NCBI RefSeq assembly: GCF_030418455.1
Contig: NZ_JAUHPW010000001.1
Location: 1-64,000, forward strand
Reading direction: 5' to 3'
DNA length: 64,000 nt
DNA from: Demequina litoralis
GTDB lineage: Bacteria > Actinomycetota > Actinomycetes > Actinomycetales > Demequinaceae
Positions within the stretch are counted from its first letter, which is position 1. The number at the start of each line of letters is the position of its first letter. The notes below the pieces were generated by a model, which saw nothing but the letters and a program-made list of their open reading frames with translations, made no database searches and was not told where the DNA came from. The translations under genes were made by a program, and so were the position numbers. Of the stretch, positions 25,385-33,453 are shown piece by piece.

Positions 25385-25387
25385 ACT
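25382..25387 (+). promoter_or_regulatory. -10 box of pup inside the dop stop codon
   Basis: TAGACT starts with the dop TAG stop and is 6 nt before the pup ATG. It predicts a separate leaderless pup-pafA transcript in addition to read-through from trmI-arc-dop. Confidence 0.6.
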
Positions 25388-25393
25388 CGCGGC

Positions 25394-25579
25394 ATGGCCC
25401 AGCTCAACGCGCAAGGACAGCCCTACGAGGACGACGCCCCCGAGCCGGAGGCGCCCGCGCCGGCCGCCGCGGCGGCCTCGACGGACGCGCTCGACGACCT
25501 CCTCGCGGAGATCGACGGCTCGCTGCAGGTCAACGCGGAGCAGTTCGTCCGGTCGTTCGTGCAGAAGGGCGGCCAGTAG
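25394..25579 (+). CDS. pup: prokaryotic ubiquitin-like protein Pup
   Basis: A 61-aa intrinsically disordered tag. It starts MAQLNAQGQPYEDDAPEPEA, has a Pro/Ala-rich middle and a C-terminal helix (DALDDLLAEIDGSLQVNAEQ) that binds the ARC/Mpa coiled coil. It ends FVQKGGQ. The GG-Gln C-terminus means Dop must deamidate it before PafA can ligate it to lysines. The usual order in proteasome-bearing actinobacteria is pup-prcB-prcA, but here pafA begins 20 bp after the stop. Confidence 0.97.
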   Translation: MAQLNAQGQPYEDDAPEPEAPAPAAAAASTDALDDLLAEIDGSLQVNAEQFVRSFVQKGGQ

Positions 25580-25599
25580 CCTCCCGCGGGCGACGCACC

Positions 25600-27009
25600 A
25601 TGCTCTCCACCGACATCCCGCCGCCGCTCGACGTCGACCCCGCCCGCCGCATCTTCGGGCTCGAGACCGAGTTCGGCCTCCACCTCGACACCGGCGCCGC
25701 GCGCCCCGTCACGCCCGAGGAGGTCGCCGGCCACCTCTTCCACTCGGTCGTGCAGTGGGGACGCTCGTCCAACGTGTTCCTGCCCAACGCGTCGCGCCTC
25801 TACATCGACGTCGGCGCGCACCCCGAGTACGCGACCGCCGAGTGCGACACCCTCACGGACCTCATCGCGTACGACAAGGCGGGCGAGCGCATCGTCCACG
25901 GCCTCGTCGCCGGGGGAGAGGAGCGCCTGCGCGCCGCGGGCGTCGAGGGCACCATCCACCTCTACAAGAACAACACCGACTCGGCGGGCAACAGCTACGG
26001 CTGCCACGAGAACTACCTCGTGCGCCGCCGCGCCGACTTCAAGGCCTTCGCGTCGGCGCTGCTGCCCTTCCTGGTGACCCGGCAGATCGTCACCGGCGCG
26101 GGCACCATCACCCGGACGCCGTCGGGTGCGCACTTCAGTTTCTCGCCGCGCGCCGACCACATGTGGGAGGGCCTCAGCTCCGCCACCACGCGCTCGCGTC
26201 CGATGATCAACACGCGCGACGAGCCCCACGCGAACGCCGAGCTGTACCGCCGCATGCACGTCATCGTCGGCGACTCGACCATGGCCGAGCCGACGACCCT
26301 GCTCAAGGTGGGCGCCACCGACCTCATCCTCCGTCTCATGGAGGCGCGGGTGGTGCTGCCCGAGCTCACGCTCGCGCGCGAGATGCAGGCGATCCGTGAC
26401 GTCGCGCACGACCTCACCGGCGCGGCCACGGTCGAGCTCGCCGACGGGCGCCGCCTCACCGCGGTCGAGGTGCAGCAGCAGTACATCGACCTGGTCCGCT
26501 CGCACCTCGGCGGGGTCATCGCGCCCACCGAGGAGGTGGACCGCATCCTCGACCTGTGGCAGCGCGGCGTCGACGCGGTGCGGTCGCAGGACTTCTCCGG
26601 CGTCGAGACCGAGCTCGACTGGGCCATCAAGCACCGCCTGGTGATGCGCTACCGGGACAGGCTGGGCTGCGACCTCCATGACGCGCGTCTCGCGCGCCTC
26701 GAGCTCGCGTTCCACGACGTGTCGCCCGAGCGAGGCCTCTTCAACCGGCTCCAGGACCAGGGGCTGGCCCGGCGCATCGTCTCCGAGGCCGACATCGAGC
26801 GCGCCATGACCGTCGCGCCGCAGACCACGCGCGCGCGGCTGCGCGGCGAGTTCGTCACCCGCGCGCTGGAGTCCGGCCGCGACTTCACCGTCGACTGGGT
26901 CCATCTCAAGATCGCCGGATCGTCGGGCACGACGGTGCTGCTCAAGGACCCGTTCCGCACCGAGGACGCGCGCGTCGACGCGCTCCTCGACGCCTTGTAC
27001 CCCGCCTGA
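25600..27009 (+). CDS. pafA: Pup-protein ligase PafA
   Basis: A 469-aa carboxylate-amine ligase-fold enzyme that joins the C-terminal Glu of Pup to substrate lysines using ATP. Key regions are RIFGLETEFGLH (ATP/Mg Glu), LYIDVGAHPEYATAECDTL (catalytic Asp), IHLYKNNTDSAGNSYGCHEN, MINTRDEPHANAE and TVAPQTTRARLRGEFV. It lacks the Dop loop, confirming it as the ligase. The ATG is 20 bp after pup, so they are co-transcribed. It is followed by an FKBP-type lipoprotein gene, a neighbour commonly seen in actinobacteria. Confidence 0.96.
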   Translation: MLSTDIPPPLDVDPARRIFGLETEFGLHLDTGAARPVTPEEVAGHLFHSVVQWGRSSNVFLPNASRLYIDVGAHPEYATAECDTLTDLIAYDKAGERIVHGLVAGGEERLRAAGVEGTIHLYKNNTDSAGNSYGCHENYLVRRRADFKAFASALLPFLVTRQIVTGAGTITRTPSGAHFSFSPRADHMWEGLSSATTRSRPMINTRDEPHANAELYRRMHVIVGDSTMAEPTTLLKVGATDLILRLMEARVVLPELTLAREMQAIRDVAHDLTGAATVELADGRRLTAVEVQQQYIDLVRSHLGGVIAPTEEVDRILDLWQRGVDAVRSQDFSGVETELDWAIKHRLVMRYRDRLGCDLHDARLARLELAFHDVSPERGLFNRLQDQGLARRIVSEADIERAMTVAPQTTRARLRGEFVTRALESGRDFTVDWVHLKIAGSSGTTVLLKDPFRTEDARVDALLDALYPA

Positions 27010-27016
27010 CCGGCCG

Positions 27017-27022
27017 TAGACT
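27017..27022 (+). promoter_or_regulatory. -10 box upstream of FKBP lipoprotein gene
   Basis: TAGACT sits inside the small inverted repeat CCGTA-GACTCT-TACGG (27015-27030), 28 nt before the ATG. A Shine-Dalgarno (GAAAGGAAG) follows, so this gene is not leaderless. Confidence 0.5.
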
Positions 27023-27050
27023 CTTACGGTCCCGAAAGGAAGCCACCCCT

Positions 27051-27971
27051 ATGCGTCGTCTCGCCGTGCTCGCGCTCGCCCTCGTGCCCCTGGTGCTCGG
27101 GGCGTGCAGCGCCGCGCCGTCGGACGTCGACCCGAGCGCGTCGCCGTCGGGCGACATCTCCGACATCGTCATCGGCGGCTCGGACACGCTCGCGCCCTCG
27201 CTCGAGTTCACCCCGGGCCTCGACTACGCCGAGGAGCAGTCGCGGGTGGTGTGGGACGGCGACGGCGAGTACCTGTCCGACGGGCAGCCGCTGCTGCTCG
27301 ACATCTACGGTGCCTCCCTCGACGACGGCACCACGCTCATCAACACCTACGACGGCCTGCCGCGCTCGTTCCTGCTCGCCCCCGAGGTGGTGGGCGAGGA
27401 GCTCTACGAGCGGCTGCTGGACGTCCGGGTGGGCGCGCGCCTGCTCGTCGTCGCGCCGCCGGGCCTCGACGCCGACACGGAGTCGCCGATCGCCATGGTC
27501 GTCGACGTGCTGCCCGACCACGCAGTCGGCACCGAGGTGCCCGCGGACCCGGCGCTGCCGCAGGTGACGCGGTCGGCCACGGGCGAGCCCTCCGTGACGA
27601 TCCCCAAGGGCGCGGGCCCGTCCGACCTGCAGATCGCGACCCTCGTGCAGGGCTCGGGCCCGCAGGTGACCGACGGCTCGTACCTCACGGTCAACTACAC
27701 GGCCTGGTACTGGACCGCCGGCAAGGACGAGGACGGCAAGTGGAGGAAGGGCGACGTGCTCGACTCGTCGTGGCCCGTCGAGACCGCGCCGTTCGAGCTC
27801 CAGATCGGCTCGGGCCAGGTGGTCCGCGGGCTCGACGAGGGCCTGCTCGACCAGACCGCCGGCTCCCAGGTCCTGCTCGTGGTGCCCGCGAGCTACGGCT
27901 ACGCCTCCAAGGGCACGCTCGTCTTCGTCGTGGACATCCTCGACGTCTGGAATCCGGAGGGAAGCGCCTGA
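27051..27971 (+). CDS. FKBP-type peptidyl-prolyl isomerase lipoprotein
   Basis: A 306-aa exported lipoprotein. The signal peptide ends with lipobox VLGAC (Cys19), followed by a Ser/Pro/Asp-rich linker. The C-terminal FKBP domain is recognisable ([54 protein letters not shown]). An N-terminal region (about residues 75-165) with [20 protein letters not shown] and [13 protein letters not shown] looks like a degenerate second FKBP repeat. It probably assists folding of secreted proteins at the outer face of the membrane. AAAGGAAG precedes the ATG. Its TGA abuts the hisF ATG, so hisF is likely co-expressed. Confidence 0.88.
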   Translation: MRRLAVLALALVPLVLGACSAAPSDVDPSASPSGDISDIVIGGSDTLAPSLEFTPGLDYAEEQSRVVWDGDGEYLSDGQPLLLDIYGASLDDGTTLINTYDGLPRSFLLAPEVVGEELYERLLDVRVGARLLVVAPPGLDADTESPIAMVVDVLPDHAVGTEVPADPALPQVTRSATGEPSVTIPKGAGPSDLQIATLVQGSGPQVTDGSYLTVNYTAWYWTAGKDEDGKWRKGDVLDSSWPVETAPFELQIGSGQVVRGLDEGLLDQTAGSQVLLVVPASYGYASKGTLVFVVDILDVWNPEGSA

Positions 27972-28741
27972 TGGGTGTCGCCGTTCGTCTCATCCCGTGC
28001 CTCGACGTCGACGCCGGGCGCGTCGTCAAGGGCGTGAACTTCGAGAACCTGCGCGACGCGGGCGACCCCGTCGAGCTCGCGTCGGCCTACGGCGCCGCGG
28101 GCGCCGACGAGGTGACGTTCCTCGACGTCACCGCCTCCTCCGGCGACCGCGAGACCACGTACGACGTGGTGCGTCGCACCGCCGACCAGGTCTTCGTGCC
28201 GCTGACGGTCGGCGGCGGCGTGCGCTCGCCCGAGGACGTCGACCGCCTGCTGCGCGCCGGTGCAGACAAGGTGGGCGTCAACACCGCCGCGATCGCGCGT
28301 CCCGAGCTCATCTCCGAGATCGCCCAGCGCTTCGGCAACCAGGTGCTCGTGCTGTCCGTCGACGCGCGCCGCGTGCGTGACGGGGTCGAGACCCCCTCGG
28401 GCTTCGAGGTGACCACCCACGGCGGCCGGAAGGGCACCGGTATCGACGCGGTCGAATGGGCCCGCCGCGGCGCGGAGCTGGGCGCCGGCGAGATCCTCCT
28501 CAACTCCATGGACGCCGACGGCACCACCGACGGCTTCGACCTCGAGATGCTCGCCGCCGTGCGCGCCGTCGTCGACGTGCCCCTCATCGCCTCGGGCGGC
28601 GCGGGCACCGTCGAGCACTTCGTCGAGGCGGCCAGGGCCGGGGCCGATGCGGTGCTCGCCGCCTCGGTCTTCCACTTCGGCGCGCTGTCGATCCAGCAGG
28701 TCAAGGACGCGATGCGAGAGGCAGGGATCGAGGTCCGATGA
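27971..28741 (+). CDS. hisF: imidazole glycerol phosphate synthase cyclase subunit HisF
   Basis: A 256-aa TIM-barrel enzyme of histidine synthesis. With the HisH glutaminase it converts PRFAR plus ammonia to imidazole glycerol phosphate and AICAR. Visible markers are [20 protein letters not shown] (catalytic Asp), [27 protein letters not shown], the second catalytic Asp in [10 protein letters not shown], and the phosphate-binding [13 protein letters not shown] near the C-terminus. It overlaps the ABC exporter gene (ATGA) and starts immediately after the FKBP stop. hisH is not in the window. Confidence 0.97.
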   Translation: MGVAVRLIPCLDVDAGRVVKGVNFENLRDAGDPVELASAYGAAGADEVTFLDVTASSGDRETTYDVVRRTADQVFVPLTVGGGVRSPEDVDRLLRAGADKVGVNTAAIARPELISEIAQRFGNQVLVLSVDARRVRDGVETPSGFEVTTHGGRKGTGIDAVEWARRGAELGAGEILLNSMDADGTTDGFDLEMLAAVRAVVDVPLIASGGAGTVEHFVEAARAGADAVLAASVFHFGALSIQQVKDAMREAGIEVR

Positions 28742-30606
28742 CGTCGCGCGACCAGGCGCGCCGGTACGAGGTATCCGGCCGCTTCTCGAAGAAGGCCGTC
28801 CAGCTGCTGGCGCACGCCGTTCGCGAGCAGCCGTGGCAGTTCGCCATCGCCGTGGCCGCGGCGGCCGCCTTCAGCCTGCTCACCGTCACCTTCGGCACCC
28901 TGCTGGGCGACATCACCGACGAGGTGGTGATCCCCGGCGTCGCGGGCGAGCCGATCCAGGGCTTCTGGGGCGAACGCACGCAGGACCCGACCACCGCGAT
29001 CTGGATCGCGGGCGCCGCCTTCCTCCTCATCGGCATCGCGAACGCGATCCTCGTGGGCCTGCGCCGCATGGTGCAGGGCTTCGGCGTCGCGGGCGTGGGC
29101 GCGAAGCACCGCCGCGTGGTGGCCGATGCGCTGGCGTCGCTGCCGCTCGGCTGGCACCGCGCGAACCCGTCCGGCCGGATGCTGTCCGCGATGTCCTCGG
29201 ACTCGGAGACCGCGACGTCGCCGCTGCACCCCTTCGCGTTCACCGTCGGCTCGTTCGTGATGATGATCGCCGCCGGCATCAGCATGTGGCGCATGGACCC
29301 GTGGCTCGCGGTCACGGGCCTGGCCGTGGTGCCGGTCATCTTCGCGATCAACGTGGTCTACGAGAAGGTCATCACGCCGCGCTGGGACCTGGGCCAGAGC
29401 CTGCGCGCCGACGTGTCCACCATCGCCCACGAGAGCTTCGAGGGCGGCACCGTCGTGAAGGCGCTCGGCGCCGAGGACCGCGAGACGCGGCGCTTCGCGA
29501 GGTCCGCGAACGACCTGCGCGACGCGGACACCCGCGTGGGCCACACCTCCGCATGGTTCGAGCCGATGATGGACGTGATCGTGCCGCTCGGCGCGGTGTC
29601 GCTGATGGTCGTCGGGTCGTTCCGCGCGGCCGCGGGCGCGGTCTCCGTCGGCGACGTCGTCTCCTCGATCTACCTCGTCACGCTCATGGCGGTGCCCATC
29701 CGCGGGCTGGGCTGGGTGCTCGGCCAGATGCCGCAGGCGCTCGTCGCGTTCGGCCGCATCGGCGCCATCGCCAAGGCCGCCACCGAGGTCGACGAGCCCG
29801 GCCACCTCGAGATCCCCCGGGACGGCGCAGGCGCGGTGCGCTTCGACAAGGCGTCCATCGGCGCCGACGACGGCGACGGCGACCTCGCGATCATCCTGCG
29901 CGACGTGTCGCTCGAGCTGCGGCCCGGCACGGTCACCGCGCTCGTGGGCTCCACGGGTGCCGGCAAGTCGACCGTCGCGCTGGCCGCCGCGCGCCTCGCC
30001 CGCCCGTCCGAGGGCGCCGTCACGCTCGACGGCGCGGACCTGGAGTCGATCGCACGGCTCGGCTCGCACGTCGCGCTGGTCCCGCAGACCGCGTTCGTGT
30101 TCGCGGGCACCGTCCGCGACAACGTCACGCTCGGCGAGGACCACTCGGATGACAAGGTCTGGGAGGCGCTGCGCCGCGCGAACGTGGTCGACGTCGTCGA
30201 GAAGCTCGCGCGCGACGGCCGGGACGGCCTCGACGCCGTGCTCGCGGAGCGCGGCATGAACCTCTCCGGCGGACAGCGCCAGCGGCTGGCGCTCGCCCGC
30301 GCGCTGGTGCGCGACCCGCGCGTCCTGGTGCTCGACGACGCGACCAGCGCCGTCGACCCGCGCGTCGAGCGCGAGATCCTCACGGGCCTCGCGGGCGACG
30401 ACGGCCCGACCGTCCTGGTGATCGCCTACCGGCTCGCGTCGATCATGCTGGCCGACCACATCGTCCACGTGGAGCGCGGTGCGGTGGTGGACGCGGGCAC
30501 GCACGCCGAGCTCATCGCGCGCGACGCGGGCTACCGCGAGCTGGTGCTCGCATACGAGGAGGACTCCCGGCGTCAGGCCGAGGAGCAGGCGGGGTACGTG
30601 GGATGA
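28738..30606 (+). CDS. ABC exporter half-transporter A (degenerate ATP site)
   Basis: A 622-aa type IV ABC exporter half: six-helix transmembrane domain (about residues 35-330), then a nucleotide-binding domain. Walker A is GSTGAGKST (404-412) and the signature is canonical LSGGQ (509-513). The Walker B catalytic Glu is replaced by Asp (VLDDATS, Asp534), and the H-loop His by Tyr (AYRLAS, Tyr564). These changes predict that the site built from its own Walker A/B cannot hydrolyse ATP normally. The partner encoded next door carries the matching degenerate signature. The ATG overlaps the hisF stop, so it is translationally coupled to hisF. Substrate unknown. Confidence 0.92.
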   Translation: MTSRDQARRYEVSGRFSKKAVQLLAHAVREQPWQFAIAVAAAAAFSLLTVTFGTLLGDITDEVVIPGVAGEPIQGFWGERTQDPTTAIWIAGAAFLLIGIANAILVGLRRMVQGFGVAGVGAKHRRVVADALASLPLGWHRANPSGRMLSAMSSDSETATSPLHPFAFTVGSFVMMIAAGISMWRMDPWLAVTGLAVVPVIFAINVVYEKVITPRWDLGQSLRADVSTIAHESFEGGTVVKALGAEDRETRRFARSANDLRDADTRVGHTSAWFEPMMDVIVPLGAVSLMVVGSFRAAAGAVSVGDVVSSIYLVTLMAVPIRGLGWVLGQMPQALVAFGRIGAIAKAATEVDEPGHLEIPRDGAGAVRFDKASIGADDGDGDLAIILRDVSLELRPGTVTALVGSTGAGKSTVALAAARLARPSEGAVTLDGADLESIARLGSHVALVPQTAFVFAGTVRDNVTLGEDHSDDKVWEALRRANVVDVVEKLARDGRDGLDAVLAERGMNLSGGQRQRLALARALVRDPRVLVLDDATSAVDPRVEREILTGLAGDDGPTVLVIAYRLASIMLADHIVHVERGAVVDAGTHAELIARDAGYRELVLAYEEDSRRQAEEQAGYVG

Positions 30607-32378
30607 CCGACGAGATGACGATGCGCCGGCTGTTCCGGCGCGGGCTCCAGCTGAGCCCCGAGTTCCGCAAGGGCCTGGGGGTGACGCTGACCCTCGCGGC
30701 CCTCGCGGCGACCGGCCGGGCGGTGTCGCCGTTCCTCACGCAGCGCGTCACCGACCTGGGCCTGCTCGCGCCCGGCGGGGTCGACACGGGCGTGGTGGTC
30801 CGCTACGCCGCGGGCGGCGCCGTGATCCTCGCGATCTCCGCCGTCCTCGCGTGGCGCGTGCGCGTGCGCATGGTGACCGCCGCCGAGGCGGGGCTCGCGA
30901 CGCTGCGCATCCGCGCCTTCGGCAAGGTCCACGAGCTGTCCGTGCTCACGCAGAACGAGGAGCAGCGCGGCCGCTACGTGTCGCGCGTGACCGGCGACGT
31001 CGAGACGATCCGCGACCTCATGCAGTGGACCGGCGCCGCGATGGTGATCGCCGCGATGGAGTCCGCGGTCGTGTTCCTCGTGATGCTCGCGTACTCGTGG
31101 CAGCTGTCCCTGCTGGTGCTGCTCGCCTTCATCCCGATGGTGATGTCGCTGCTGTGGATCCAGCCGCGCGTGAGGGCCGCGTTCACCACCGTGCGCGCCC
31201 GCATGGCGGACCTCCTCGGCAAGACGTCCGAGCAGCTGGTGGGCATCTCCACCATCCGTGCGTACGGGGTCCAGCAGCGCATGCGCGACCAGCTGGGCGA
31301 CGAGATCGACGACATCCTCAAGGCCGAGAAGCGCGCCTCCGCGCTCGCCTCGCTCAACTTCTCGTCGACCGTGCTCGGCCAGTCGCTCGCCACCGGCATC
31401 GCGCTCATCGGAGGCACCCACCTCGCGCTGCGCGGCGACATCACGGTGGGCACCGTGGTCGCGTTCGCGTTCCTCGTGTACATGTTCTCGGGCCCGCTCA
31501 TGTGGATCATCGAGATGCTCGCGGAGATGCAGCGCGCGCTCGTGGGGTGGCGCCGCGTGGTGGAGCTCGTGGACGAGGAGGTCACCATCGCGGACCCGGG
31601 CGAGGACGGCACCGCCATCCCGCACGGCCGCGGCGACCTCGCGATGGAGGGCATCCGCCTCACCTACCCGGGCGGCCCCGAGGTGCTCAAGGGCGTCGAC
31701 CTGCACCTGCCCGCCGGCAAGCGTCTCGCGCTCGTCGGCACCACCGGCTCGGGCAAGACGTCGCTCGCGCGCCTCATGTCGCGCTTCTTCGACCCGACCG
31801 AGGGCACCGTGAGCGTGGGCGGCGTCGACGTGCGCGACGTGCCGATGACCTCGCTGCGCCGCTCGGTGGCCGTCGTCCCGCAGGAAGGCTTCCTGTTCGA
31901 CGGCTCGGTGCTCACCAACCTCGCGTACGCGCTGCCGTCGGTCTCGGGCGACGAGCTCTCGAGCCGTGCGCACGCCGCGTTCGAGTCGCTGGGCCTGGAG
32001 GGCTGGGTCAAGACGCTGCCCCACGGGCTCGACACCCACGTGGGGCCGCGCGGCGAGCTGCTGTCCGCGGGCGAGCGTCAGCTCGTGTCGATCGCGCGGG
32101 CCTACCTGCGCGACCCCGACCTGCTCATCCTCGACGAGGCGACGTCCGCGGTCGACCCCGCGACCGAGGTGCGCATCTCGCGGGCGCTCGAGTCGCTCAT
32201 GCAGGGCCGCACCGCCGTCGTCATCGCCCACCGCCTGTCGACCGCCGAGCGCGCCGACATCGTGGGCGTGATGGAGCAGGGCGAGCTGGTCGAGCTGGGC
32301 CACCACGACGAGCTGGTCGAGGCCGGCGGCATCTACGCGGGCCTCCACGCCGCCTGGGTGGCGCAGACGCGCGACTGA
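30603..32378 (+). CDS. ABC exporter half-transporter B (canonical catalytic residues)
   Basis: A 591-aa ABC exporter half with six membrane helices (about residues 20-310) and a nucleotide-binding domain. Walker A is GTTGSGKTS (379-387), Walker B ILDEATS has the catalytic Glu512, and the H-loop His543 (AHRLST) is normal. The ABC signature is altered to LSAGERQ (487-493). In a heterodimer this degenerate signature would face the defective Walker site of half A, while half A's LSGGQ completes the good site here. It overlaps half A by 4 nt. Known heterodimeric exporters of this class move drugs, lipids or peptides; the cargo here is not evident. Confidence 0.92.
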   Translation: MTDEMTMRRLFRRGLQLSPEFRKGLGVTLTLAALAATGRAVSPFLTQRVTDLGLLAPGGVDTGVVVRYAAGGAVILAISAVLAWRVRVRMVTAAEAGLATLRIRAFGKVHELSVLTQNEEQRGRYVSRVTGDVETIRDLMQWTGAAMVIAAMESAVVFLVMLAYSWQLSLLVLLAFIPMVMSLLWIQPRVRAAFTTVRARMADLLGKTSEQLVGISTIRAYGVQQRMRDQLGDEIDDILKAEKRASALASLNFSSTVLGQSLATGIALIGGTHLALRGDITVGTVVAFAFLVYMFSGPLMWIIEMLAEMQRALVGWRRVVELVDEEVTIADPGEDGTAIPHGRGDLAMEGIRLTYPGGPEVLKGVDLHLPAGKRLALVGTTGSGKTSLARLMSRFFDPTEGTVSVGGVDVRDVPMTSLRRSVAVVPQEGFLFDGSVLTNLAYALPSVSGDELSSRAHAAFESLGLEGWVKTLPHGLDTHVGPRGELLSAGERQLVSIARAYLRDPDLLILDEATSAVDPATEVRISRALESLMQGRTAVVIAHRLSTAERADIVGVMEQGELVELGHHDELVEAGGIYAGLHAAWVAQTRD

Positions 32379-32383
32379 GCCCG

Positions 32384-32394
32384 CGCATCGTCCC
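32384..32394 (-). repeat. copy of dispersed 11-mer GGGACGATGCG
   Basis: CGCATCGTCCC on the plus strand, 5 nt after the stop codon of ABC half B. It has the same placement relative to a gene end as the copy at 13507. Confidence 0.8.
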
Positions 32395-32562
32395 CGCCGC
32401 CGGCGCGATGGGCCTTCGCGGGCGGGCGAATCGTCAGGCTTGCCCGGTCTGCGTCGGCGTGTGCGGATGCTCACGCCTCGTGTCGCTGGGCGCGCGGGGC
32501 GGGCGGTGGTTACATAGGCGCGGAGGCGGCCCGACGTGCGGCCGCCCACGAAGGGAGCAGCG

Positions 32563-32952
32563 GTGACGGAGTCCTTGGCGGCGAGCGTGCGCGGCCTGCG
32601 CCACGAGGCGTACGCGTCTCACCTGGCGCGGCTCGAGACGCTCACCGTGCGCGAGCTCGTGGAGCTGTCGAAGGCGCGCCGCATCGGGCTGACCGAGGTG
32701 TTCGACATCCTCGCCGACACCGACTTCCTCGTCGGCGACTGGCACCCCGCGTGGCGCGAGGCCTACGACACCGTCCGGCGCGTGTGTGCCGAGCGCGGCC
32801 TCGACGGCCTGCCGATCCTGTGCGCCGCGGCCGCCGACGCCGCCGCGTGCCAGGGCCTCGCGCGACTCTTCGGCTCGGATGTGGGCATCGACATCCACGT
32901 GCGGCTGTCGGAGCCGTGGCGCTTCGTCATGGAGCGCGGCGCCCGCCTCTGA
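32563..32952 (+). CDS. hypothetical protein, 129 aa
   Basis: I do not recognise this protein. It is predicted mostly alpha-helical and soluble: SLAASVRGLRHEAYASHLAR, then VRELVELSKARRIGLTEVFD, a central DTDFLVGDWHPAWREAYDTV and an Ala/Cys-rich stretch (LCAAAADAAACQGLARLFG) before VGIDIHVRLSEPWRFVMERG. Three cysteines are present without a clear metal motif. The GTG at 32563 has AAGGGAG 5 nt upstream, and TACATA at 32511-32516 could be the -10 box. It stands alone between the ABC exporter and hisI, followed 15 nt later by a pair of GGTACCAATCG repeats. Confidence 0.6.
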   Translation: MTESLAASVRGLRHEAYASHLARLETLTVRELVELSKARRIGLTEVFDILADTDFLVGDWHPAWREAYDTVRRVCAERGLDGLPILCAAAADAAACQGLARLFGSDVGIDIHVRLSEPWRFVMERGARL

Positions 32953-32967
32953 GGCTCCCGGCGTCGC

Positions 32968-33030
32968 CGAACGTACCGATTGGTACCAACGGGGACGATC
33001 TCGGGCCCGAACGTACCGATTGGTACCAAC
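32968..33030. repeat. two 23-bp direct repeats, 40-bp period
   Basis: The 23-bp unit starting CGAACGTACCGATTGGTACC occurs at 32968-32990 and 33008-33030. Read in reverse, each unit contains GGTACCAATCGGTACG, sharing the core GGTACCAATCGnnACG with 14841-14898. They lie 15 nt after one gene and 55 nt before hisI. Confidence 0.8.
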
Positions 33031-33084
33031 CCGGACGGACAAGGCGCACCGGCGCAGGCCGGCAACCGTGGAAGGATGGGCCGC

Positions 33085-33453
33085 ATGCCGCTCGCCGCTG
33101 ACATCGCCGCGCGCCTCAAGCGCGATCCCGCCGGACTCGTCTGCGCCGTGGTGCAGCAGCACGACACCCGCGAGGTGCTCATGGTGGCGTGGATGAACGA
33201 CGACGCCCTGCACGAGACCCTCACCACGGGCCGCGCCGTGTACTGGAGCCGCTCGCGGCAGGAGCTGTGGCGCAAGGGCGACACGTCCGGCCACGCCCAG
33301 CGCGTGGTCCGCGTCAGCCTCGACTGCGACGGCGACGCGCTGCTGGTCGAGGTGGACCAGGTGGGCGCCGCCTGCCACACGGGCGAGCGCACGTGCTTCA
33401 TCACCGGCGGCGACCTCGGCGCCGTGAACGGGCTCGCGGGGGAGACCGCATGA
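33085..33453 (+). CDS. hisI: phosphoribosyl-AMP cyclohydrolase HisI
   Basis: A 122-aa zinc enzyme that opens the adenine ring of phosphoribosyl-AMP in histidine synthesis. Conserved segments are [30 protein letters not shown], the metal-binding [16 protein letters not shown] and [10 protein letters not shown] with the catalytic cysteines. The fused HisE domain of some bacteria is absent, as usual in actinobacteria. The ATG at 33085 is chosen; one three codons upstream (33076) is possible. The stop overlaps the trpE start (ATGA), linking histidine and tryptophan genes in one transcript. Confidence 0.96.
   Translation: MPLAADIAARLKRDPAGLVCAVVQQHDTREVLMVAWMNDDALHETLTTGRAVYWSRSRQELWRKGDTSGHAQRVVRVSLDCDGDALLVEVDQVGAACHTGERTCFITGGDLGAVNGLAGETA

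Noticed and set aside
32968..33030. CRISPR-like repeat pair
   Set aside because: Only two units, 17-bp spacer, internal palindrome TTGGTACCAA, no cas genes; it fits a dispersed repeat better.
33400..33450. Tryptophan attenuator or T-box before trpE
   Set aside because: trpE overlaps hisI by 4 nt, leaving no leader; no Trp-codon leader peptide or antiterminator pair was found there or before trpC.
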